Positions 57,389 through 64,000 of a stretch of DNA of 64,000 nt are shown here, in pieces. The position numbers and the translations under genes were made by a program. Positions within the stretch are counted from its first letter, which is position 1; each line of letters opens with the position of its first letter. The stretch lies in NCBI GenBank assembly GCA_047495785.1, contig JBLDXI010000028.1:1054001-1118000 (forward strand), given 5' to 3'. The DNA is from Lepidodermella squamata. Lineage: Eukaryota > Gastrotricha. The notes under the pieces were generated by a model. It saw only the letters and a list, made by a program, of their open reading frames with translations, had not been told where the DNA came from and searched no databases.

Positions 57389-58322
57389 TTTTACTGATTC
57401 TACAAATTCAAGAATAAATCTTATTATTGATGAAATGTTAAATGTCAGGATGGAAGATGCACATCAATTAATCACAGAAATCAAGCGACAAGAAATGGAT
57501 GAAGCTTCAAGATGATATCAACACCATGGTTTAAAAATAATGGTTTGACGATGAATGCGAAGAAATGCTGTGTTATGCGTCTTGGCATTTACGTATGAAA
57601 TCGATGATACAAGCTAGAATGTGTTGATTCAGTTCGTAACTTTGGTGTTAATGTTGATAAAAAGTTGAATTCGAAAGTCACTGTGCTCTTCTAAAAAGCA
57701 AATGCGCTCAATCAATTGGTTACACTTTTAAAGCTTTCACATCTGAGTCTATGCGCTTAAAAGCTTACGTGCTACCTATTTCTGACTACTGCTCAACAGT
57801 ATACTCAACAGTATTTGTTGAATTTAATCGAAGAGCTAGAGTCTAATCAAGAGCGATTTCTCGAAAGGCACGGTAAGCATAAAATTGGTGAAGGCTATGA
57901 TTTGCGAAGTAAGTATAGCCTTCCGTCTCTGGAGAAACGGAGATTTATGCGAGAACTTTTTGTGACTTAAAAATTATATTGCAATATTGTTGCAGTTGAT
58001 TCAATTTCTTTATTTTGTCTAAAAATAAATATGCACCAGTTCATCGTTTACAACAAATCAAATGTCGCCGTGATTGCAAAAAATTCTCTTTAAATAAAAC
58101 AATTTTACATTTTTGGAATGACTTGAATCATAACACTATCAATGTCGGCTTGAATTTGTTTAAAAAGACCAATAGAGGTGCCAGCTAAAGTACCTGATTT
58201 GCATTGTTATGCCTAATAAATATAATCATTTTTGCAATAATCGCCTCGGCGGATTTAGCAAGCCAAAAATGAAAATAAATACATAAACAATAGTAAAATA
58301 TTTCATACACCGAAGAGCTAAG
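57389..58322. other. Spacer with retroelement relic and duplicated PsuG-upstream DNA
   Basis: The first about 100 bases (to 57480) recur near 60280-60375 as part of a segmental duplication. The retroelement relic follows (57508-57970), then AT-rich non-coding sequence to the MOSC gene. Confidence 0.5.
57508..57970 (+). mobile_element. Non-LTR retrotransposon reverse-transcriptase relic
   Basis: In three frames interrupted by stops one can read pieces typical of CR1/Jockey-like RT C-terminal regions: WFKNNGLTMNAKKCCVM, VRNFGVNVDKKLNS, LKAYVLPISDYCSTVYS, and YSLPSLEKRRFMRELF at the end. The protein is broken by at least three frame changes and has no RT catalytic core or endonuclease nearby. 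It is a 5'-truncated dead copy. It is absent from the matching place in the duplicated segment near 60.37 kb. Confidence 0.7.
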
Positions 58323-59372
58323 TTAGCTCTTTTGAACCAACGGATATGGGCGACGAAAGGAGGCAAAAACAGCATCGCCAATATTGATAGGGCCAGTTTT
58401 GTCAGGTACACCCTGAATTCCAAACAAGGGTGACGGGCCAAACTCTGCACACTGGCGATAAACTTTCATTTCTTTCAAAGGTTGGCCATCGCCTCTCTTC
58501 TCGCCATGGTCAGGGTCAACGGTCGTCAACACGCAACGTAAGCACGGTTGAATGCTTCTAAAGACAACACTTGCCGCTTGAAACATCGCTTCGGGCGATT
58601 CTTCCTGGACTTTGGCTCCCGATGGAACAATGTAAACAACATCAAATTCGTCCTCAATATAGGGTTGCTCCGTGCGAATTAGGATGTTAGGGCGGAAATT
58701 CCGGTAAGTTATTGGTGTGTAGGAAGAAGTGTCTTCTGCCTTCGACTTCACCCTGGCATTCAAATCCTCCACGGACCTATCATTAATTAATAGCAATGGG
58801 GCCCAGTCAGCGTAGCCAGTTTTATCCTCGGGGAAAATACGGGGAGCAACGCTTGGAAAAATCTCGGGACTTGATGCCAAGAATCTAAGATGTTCCTGCG
58901 AGTCAATATGCATCAGACGAAGATCTTCCCTGCCGATGAAAATGTTGAGCCAATTTGCAGCGTTCTGACCGCAGTCTTTTCCATGAACCACTACGCCCCA
59001 TAAAGTTGCTGTCAGGTTTTGATCGGTACCATTTGCGGCGTGATGATGGAAAGGTAGGTCTATCACCAAATCGGGAACATCAGGTGCGGATAATCGCAGA
59101 GTCCATCCTTCGTTAGAATCAAGCTTGATAAGCTCGGTTCTTATCAATGCCATCCTCGGGCATTTTCTCTGAGTTAACAGTTGACAAGGGGAACCATCCT
59201 TTGACTGCATTAAAAGAGCAAAATGTCTGTCCCTTAGCGTAGCGTCGAATTCCAGGCCCGTGTACAAACATTCCAGTTTCTCAGTTAGTTCAATGCCCCG
59301 TAGCGATTTAATGGGATACAAAATCAGCTTCTCAATTCGGCCGACTTTAAAAAGATTTAAAGATCCCGACAT
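58323..59372 (-). CDS. MTARC: mARC-like MOSC protein 1, lacking the N-terminal anchor
   Basis: Single exon; from the ATG at 59372, 349 residues. mARC proteins are molybdenum-cofactor enzymes that reduce N-hydroxylated compounds with cytochrome b5, normally anchored in the outer mitochondrial membrane. MOSC N-terminal beta-barrel (VGRIEKLILYPIKSLRG) and MOSC domain (YRNFRPNILI, CLRCVLTTVDPDHGE with the Moco-ligand Cys, YRQCAEFGPSPLFG) are intact. Copy 2 has a hydrophobic anchor before the barrel; here that piece is missing, and the start codon comes from sequence homologous to DNA upstream of copy 2. The protein may be soluble or mislocalised. Otherwise nearly identical to copy 2. Confidence 0.85.
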   Translation of the reverse strand: MSGSLNLFKVGRIEKLILYPIKSLRGIELTEKLECLYTGLEFDATLRDRHFALLMQSKDGSPCQLLTQRKCPRMALIRTELIKLDSNEGWTLRLSAPDVPDLVIDLPFHHHAANGTDQNLTATLWGVVVHGKDCGQNAANWLNIFIGREDLRLMHIDSQEHLRFLASSPEIFPSVAPRIFPEDKTGYADWAPLLLINDRSVEDLNARVKSKAEDTSSYTPITYRNFRPNILIRTEQPYIEDEFDVVYIVPSGAKVQEESPEAMFQAASVVFRSIQPCLRCVLTTVDPDHGEKRGDGQPLKEMKVYRQCAEFGPSPLFGIQGVPDKTGPINIGDAVFASFRRPYPLVQKS

Positions 59373-59596
59373 GCGACGACCGCAGATTTCAAAAATGAGC
59401 CGGCCAAATGAGCTTGCGGTGCGACTTATTGATAACAGCAACCAGCCAATCAATCAATAATAATTGTCATGTACATAAAGGGGAACAAAATGACAACAGA
59501 TTAATACAATCAATAAATCGAAATAGGTTCCCAATAGTGATTATTTTCTTTAATCAATTTTCTTCTTTTTCTTGTAAAATACAAATTTCACAATGT

Positions 59597-60050
59597 GATT
59601 ATCGGCAGGCAATGAACTTGGTGTGTACTTCCGAAATCAGATTCAAGGTGTCTTTACCGGAAATCTCCGATTCTTTACTGTACAGTAGCCAGTCGAGCAA
59701 ACTGTCGAGCCAGTCGAGAGAAGATTGCAACACTTTACATACGGAATTCACATTAGGCCATCGCACCTTGTTAGTAGCAGTGGCTTTCCTAGCTGCTCGC
59801 CCAATTCTCGCAAGTTTGTCTCTCGCACGTAGACACATTCGGACGTATAATGGACGTTCTTGCACTTTTCCGTCTCTTGCTTGCACTTGTTCAGCTCGGT
59901 GTTGATTGCCACTATTAGCGCGTTCAGCAACTCATGCGTTTCGCTAGCTGCTATGACCGCAGCGTTGTGGAATACGGCTTTCAGCGACGTCAACCCTTTG
60001 TTCCTGGTACCAGTTGCGTTGCGGGCGTTTCGCTTCGAACTTGCTCATCA
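59597..60050 (-). other. Possible small gene, coiled-coil Cys-containing product
   Basis: A - strand frame from about 60040 reads GLTSLKAVFHNAAVIAAS, HELLNALIVAINTELNKC and ETNLRELGEQLGK. A 65-base GT...CGACAG intron (about 59692-59756) would join it to LLDWLLYSKESEISGKD and a stop near 59597. The product would be a helical, Cys/Lys/Glu-rich protein of about 120 residues. No good start codon is found in this frame: the nearest ATG (60043) is in another frame. It could be a decayed gene or miss an upstream exon. No family recognised. Confidence 0.3.
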
Positions 60051-60057
60051 TTCGATC

Positions 60058-60375
60058 GAAATCACGACAACGGGCGCCCGGCCCAACTCTGTCGAATCTG
60101 AGCTGGTATCGAAGCTTTCTTGCCTACTACGGTGAACACCGCCAATGTCACTGGTTACAAACATTTTGATGCCGGCCATATGAGCGCCCACATTGTTAGC
60201 GAGACTGTAGAACCTCCACTGAGTTTCTTTGGAACGGCATTTGCTTCCATATTTCATTTGATAATGCGGAGATAAGCCGAGAAGCATTTTTATTGATTCT
60301 ACAAATTCAAGAATAAATAATCATTGAATGAATTATTGAATGTCAGGATGGAAGATGCACAATAATCAACCACAG
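60058..60375 (-). pseudogene. Duplicated fragment of the PsuG gene
   Basis: Bases 60058-60240 repeat PsuG exon 2 (56750-56945 region, encoding MAGIKLFVTGGIGGVHR, here with changes and frame breaks). Bases 60265-60375 repeat the exon 1 / upstream region (57365-57480). The part between is deleted. The fragment sits just downstream of mARC copy 2 and shows that the second MOSC gene arose by duplication of a PsuG-MOSC segment. Confidence 0.8.
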
Positions 60376-60420
60376 AAATGCAACAACGAGAAAGCGATGG
60401 TACCATTTAAGCTACCCGAG

Positions 60421-61551
60421 TTAGTTGTTCTGAATCATTGGATAAGGGCGACGAAGAGAGACAAAAACAGCATCGCCAATATTGATAGGGCCAGTTTTGT
60501 CTGGTACGCCATTGATTCCAAACATTGGTGACTGACCAAATTCTGCACACTGACGATAACCCTTCAATTCTTTCAAAGGTTGGCCATCGCCTCTTTTCTC
60601 GCCAAGATCGGGGTCGACAGTCGTCAACACGCAACGTGTGCACGGTTTAACGCTTCTGAATGTAATACTTGCCGCTTGACAGATCGCTGCAGGCGATTCT
60701 TCATCGACTTTGGTTCCCGATGGAACAACATAAACAACATCGAATTCGTCCTCAATATAAGGTTGCTCCGTGCGAATTAGGATGTTAGGGCGGAAATTCC
60801 GGTAAGTTATTGGTGTGTAGGAAGAAGTGTCTTCTGCCTTCGACTTCACCCTGGCATTCAAATCCTCCACGGACCTATCATTAATTAATAGCAATGGGGC
60901 CCAGTCAGCGTAGCCAGTTTTATCTTCTGGAAGAATACGGGCAGCAACGCTCGGGGGCACCTCGGGACTTGATGCCAAGAATTTAAGATGTTCCTGCGAG
61001 TCAATATGCATCAGACGAAGATCTTCCCTGCCGATGAAAATGTTGAGCCAATTTGCAGCGTTCTGACCGCAGTCTTTTCCATTAACAACCACGCCCCATA
61101 ACGTTGCTGTCAGGTTTTGATCGGTACCATTGGCGGCGTGGTGATGGAAAGGTAGGTCTATCACCAAATCGGGAACGTCAGGTGCGGATAATCGCAGAGT
61201 CCATCCTTTGTTAGAATCAGGCTTAATAAGCTCGGTTCTTATCAATGCCATCCTCGGGCATTTTCTCTGAGTTAACAGTTGACAAGGGGAACCATCCTTT
61301 GACTGCATTAAAAGAGCAAAATGTCTGTCCCTTAGCGTAGCGTCGAATTCCAGGCCCGTGTACAAGCATTCCAGTTTCTCAGTTAGTTCAATGCCCCGTA
61401 GCGATTTAATAGGATACAAAATCAGCTTCTCAACTCGGCCGACTTTAATGAGTTTCTTGGAGTATCTCTTGCGATTGAAATAGTTGGCGAGATACACCGC
61501 CACGTTTGATCCAATAACAAAAGCCGAAAATTCCACGAACACAGAATTCAT
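60421..61551 (-). CDS. MTARC: mARC-like MOSC protein 2, membrane-anchored
   Basis: Single exon, 376 residues. The N terminus (MNSVFVEFSAFVIGSNVAVYL) is a hydrophobic anchor followed by basic residues (NRKRYSKK), as in outer-membrane mARC proteins. Then come the MOSC N-terminal barrel (KLILYPIKSLRG) and MOSC domain with CTRCVLTTVDPDLGE (Moco-ligand Cys) and YRQCAEFGQSPMFG. It is likely the ancestral form of the pair, because it keeps the anchor. Long stretches (for example 60745-60930 vs 58640-58830) are almost base-identical to copy 1, so duplication or gene conversion is recent. Confidence 0.9.
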   Translation of the reverse strand: MNSVFVEFSAFVIGSNVAVYLANYFNRKRYSKKLIKVGRVEKLILYPIKSLRGIELTEKLECLYTGLEFDATLRDRHFALLMQSKDGSPCQLLTQRKCPRMALIRTELIKPDSNKGWTLRLSAPDVPDLVIDLPFHHHAANGTDQNLTATLWGVVVNGKDCGQNAANWLNIFIGREDLRLMHIDSQEHLKFLASSPEVPPSVAARILPEDKTGYADWAPLLLINDRSVEDLNARVKSKAEDTSSYTPITYRNFRPNILIRTEQPYIEDEFDVVYVVPSGTKVDEESPAAICQAASITFRSVKPCTRCVLTTVDPDLGEKRGDGQPLKELKGYRQCAEFGQSPMFGINGVPDKTGPINIGDAVFVSLRRPYPMIQNN

Positions 61552-62625
61552 ATCAAAACAAGGTAACTCGCCTTAAATGGGAGATGTGTTGCCGTCAAGT
61601 CTAACATACCCACAACTAACATACCCGACGACCGCCGATTTCATGCATTCAAAAAAAGCCCGCCAAATGGGTTGTGTCAAGTATCATTATGATAAATGTT
61701 ATATGTATACACTAAAAAATTGCAATTCTGAATGCACTGGTAAGTTGATTACTTTTGAAATGGTCTTCACATAGTTTTTGGGTGAGCCGCGACCGACAAT
61801 CATTTTTGTTGTTGGAGGGCTGAGTGGGGCTCTCTGTTTGAAGATGTCGAAAGTCATCAGTATATCGCAATCGCAGTTATACCTGCCAGCTGACGGCTGC
61901 TCGCTGCTCCGACAGTCAAACTGTTCCCCTTAAACTAATTAGTTTCTTCTTTTTGAATCAGCCGTTGAATCAGGTTCGACGTAAACTTCTACTTGTGACC
62001 GGCATTATTTCCTTCGTGCGACCAAGGATGGTGTACGCTTTTCGAACGGAACTGTCCAGTTTTATTCTCGAGGGTATGGGTTAATTTTTTTTTATTGCCG
62101 ATGCAGGCGACTTCGATGAGATAAAGCTTCACATCGACCTTTGGTTGTTGATTGCTACAGAAATATGAAGAAATGCTGTTTGCTGATGAGACTTGAGTTT
62201 GAGGTAGTCATGCTTGACCTCCCCTCTGAATGAAGTTGCATATTTACTTTTCAACCCTGGCCTTTGGCTATTGGTGTGGTGGGATCCATCCCACGATCTC
62301 ACGCAGTGCAGAACAAACTGGACGCGAAAAGCGTGCGATTTTATTTTTGGCGAAATGCTTAGATGATTTAAATGAATAATAAATGTCCACGACCCCCGAG
62401 CTAGGCTGCTCTTATTGCTGCTTATCAATTTCAAATAGCGAACAAAGCAACGAAATTCCGCAAAATTGTTAACTCACTCCACACTTAGCCATTTGCGATA
62501 ATTTCAACCTTTACAGTATACAATACCTCCTTAATTCTTGGGCCAAATCTGTTTCTTAGTCCTATTGTAGCCTGCTTCTAATAAATTTTCAATTCCATTA
62601 TAGGGTTTAACAAAAAGTATTGACA
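61552..62625. other. Spacer between mARC copy 2 and V-ATPase subunit e
   Basis: About 1.1 kb. The first about 130 bases correspond to the 5' side of mARC copy 1 (for example ACGACCGC near 61629 and 59377). No convincing gene. GC is somewhat raised around 61780-62060, but no open frame or RNA fold can be supported. Confidence 0.45.
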
Positions 62626-62871
62626 ATGTGGGCACTGCCGACATTTTCCGGACTGTGGTTCGTCGTGGGCGTTATTTGCCCGTTTTTCGTACCTCGAAGC
62701 AATCCTAATCGTGGTCTTATACAAACAATGTTGGCTCTCACAGCTGCTTGCTGCTGGCTTTTCTGGATTTGCGTCTATCTTCATCAGTTGAACCCTCTAA
62801 TCGGCCCGATTTTGAAAAATTCGACGATATACGTTATGCAACGGGAATGGTTTGGTAAAACTGACGACTGA
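62626..62871 (+). CDS. ATP6V0E: V-type H+-ATPase subunit e
   Basis: Single exon, 81 residues, the exact size of animal subunit e. It is a small proteolipid-like subunit of the membrane V0 sector needed for V-ATPase assembly. Two transmembrane segments are visible: FSGLWFVVGVICPFFV and MLALTAACCWLFWICVYL. Between them lies the conserved PRSNPNRGLI loop, then the LNPLIGPILKNSTI C-terminal segment. The ATG at 62626 is preferred over the upstream in-frame TTG. An acceptor-like TAG lies at 62601-62603. Confidence 0.93.
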   Translation: MWALPTFSGLWFVVGVICPFFVPRSNPNRGLIQTMLALTAACCWLFWICVYLHQLNPLIGPILKNSTIYVMQREWFGKTDD

Positions 62872-63263
62872 TTAAGATGTATTACTGATGGTTCTATAAA
62901 TATCGGATATTTGATTCCAAAGCCTGTCTTATTAGCATATAGTCGACGAAGCCCTTTCTTCTAATTTTGTTCTACCATCCCAAATTTTTTAAACAATTGC
63001 AATGCTTAATGTGAGATACATGTAAATTATCAAATCAATTTGCGCTTGCGTAATAGTGTGTTGTGCGTCGGTGCATTTTTTTCCATGAGATATCAGAGGC
63101 AAGTATTTTCAGTCTTTGTATGATTCTTGTTATATACACATAAATTTCTCGTCTCACGCGTAGCAATCGATGATTCTGTGACTTGACTGTCTATCAAAAT
63201 AAAAATTTGGATTTCATTGTTTAATTGCGCCGTCACTATTTTAGGCATTGCAAGCTTTAAAAA
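62872..63263. other. Spacer between V-ATPase e and bystin
   Basis: AT-rich, no gene seen. A good acceptor (TCACTATTTTAG, ending 63244) lies 19 bases before the bystin ATG and has no upstream coding exon, so it may be a trans-splice or 5'-UTR acceptor. Confidence 0.45.
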
Positions 63264-64000
63264 ATGGGTAAACGAAAAAGTGCGGAGCTGAAATTGAAAA
63301 ATGTCTCATTGGAAGATCAACTTGCTGCTGATGCTGCTCCTCGGCAAAGGGATCGAAAGAAAGCTAAACTGCCGAGCGATGAACCTTCAGAAGACGTTTC
63401 GGTTATGTCCCTGGCTAAACGAGACATGTTGCTAGCCTCGGAAATGAGATCGGAGAGTGAAAGCGATGGGGAGGAACCGTAGGTTTAAGTCAAATATGAG
63501 GTGATGGTTTACTATGATTAAGCTTTTCTAGGATGATCCAACCTGCCCCGAGGAAGGGGAAACTCATTGCTACTCCCCATTCTGACAGTGAAGATGATTT
63601 GGATGGATTGAGTGAAGCATCCGAGGATGACGCTAGGAGCTATGCCCCGATCGATTATGAAGATAATTCTCATGAATTATACGATGAATTGGTAAAGAAA
63701 TATTAATTATTGGAATTTTGTTTTTTAAGCTGCATTTTTGTAGCAATTAACAGATAATGATGCTGTAATTTTGGATTCATTAACCGGCGGCGCAAAAATG
63801 TCGCTAGCCGAGGCCATGCGTAAAAAATTCGAGCAGAAATTGAATGAAGCTCTCGAGGGTGGGCCGAGTGGCGAGAAGACCGGATTAGACCCTCGCATCG
63901 TAAAATTATATCGCGGTGTTGGGCAAGTTTTGTCGAAATATCGATCTGGGAGATTACCGAAAGCTTTCAAAATCGTACCATCTCTCTCGAATTGGGAAAC
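63264..64000 (+). CDS. BYSL: Bystin (5' part, runs off the window)
   Basis: Three exons so far: 63264-63478, 63532-63691 and 63744 to the window end, in frame. Bystin (yeast Enp1) is required for 40S subunit maturation in the nucleolus. The start MGKRKSAELKLKNVSLEDQL and the basic/acidic leader match bystins; exon 3 gives AKMSLAEAMRKKFEQKLNEA and the conserved VLSKYRSGRLPKAFKIVPSL, where the bystin domain starts. The rest of the gene lies outside. Together with MPP10 it is the second small-subunit processome factor in the window. Confidence 0.93.

Noticed and set aside
57608-57970. A functional reverse transcriptase gene
   Set aside because: Coding pieces lie in different frames with stops, only the C-terminal part is present, and no catalytic core is nearby, so it is a relic.
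62178-62235. TGATGA ... CTGA spacing like a C/D-box snoRNA
   Set aside because: The flanking bases do not form the terminal stem and the guide region cannot be judged; the motif is short enough to occur by chance.

Overview
The window is animal nuclear DNA from a compact genome: about 20 protein-coding genes in 64 kb, most introns 40-110 bases long with GT...TTTTCAG/TTTTTAG borders, AT-rich spacers, and coding DNA of higher GC. The splice borders, gene spacings of about 110-180 bases between same-strand genes, and acceptor-like TAG sites just upstream of several start codons suggest a nematode or similarly compact protostome. I cannot name the species. A single-chain, two-domain phosphoethanolamine methyltransferase argues against a Caenorhabditis-like worm, where the two activities sit on separate proteins.

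Left part (1-22 kb): FOXRED1, a UCHL3-type deubiquitinase, the mitochondrial ATP synthase beta subunit and the two-domain phosphoethanolamine methyltransferase lie on the + strand. A GC-rich degenerate ORF is lodged in the largest methyltransferase intron. A beta-catenin gene follows on the - strand, then a centrosomal FOP/CEP43 gene and MPP10 on the + strand. MPP10 carries a tRNA-Gln(CTG) in an intron.

Middle (22-37.5 kb): a tandem array of GPCPD1-like glycerophosphodiester phosphodiesterases. Copies 1 and 2 are intact. A last-exon relic lies between them. Copy 3 is broken by a frameshift, and its last intron holds an intronless GT25 glycosyltransferase gene and an 880-base foldback element with a telomere-like core. 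Copy 4 has an intact catalytic domain but a one-base frame problem in exon 2. A small secreted PAN-like gene and nested inverted-repeat elements lie between copies.

Right-middle (37.8-54.5 kb): two - strand genes of soluble-guanylate-cyclase architecture flank a membrane-protein gene and a receptor tyrosine kinase. Both keep a haem-type H-NOX domain with the proximal histidine, but their cyclase domains have lost metal-binding and other catalytic positions. They look like gas-sensor pseudocyclases. The receptor kinase combines two lectin-like domains, a SEA-like domain, a dead trypsin-like domain, a transmembrane helix and an intact kinase, an architecture I do not recognise.

Right end (54.6-64 kb): a fused pseudouridine-phosphate glycosidase/PfkB kinase; a segmental duplication giving two mARC-type MOSC genes, one lacking its membrane anchor, plus a PsuG fragment; a non-LTR retrotransposon relic; V-ATPase subunit e; and the 5' part of bystin. 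At least six inverted-repeat (MITE/foldback) elements are scattered through the spacers and introns. Exon borders below were placed by eye from reading frame, GT/AG sites and remembered family sequences.
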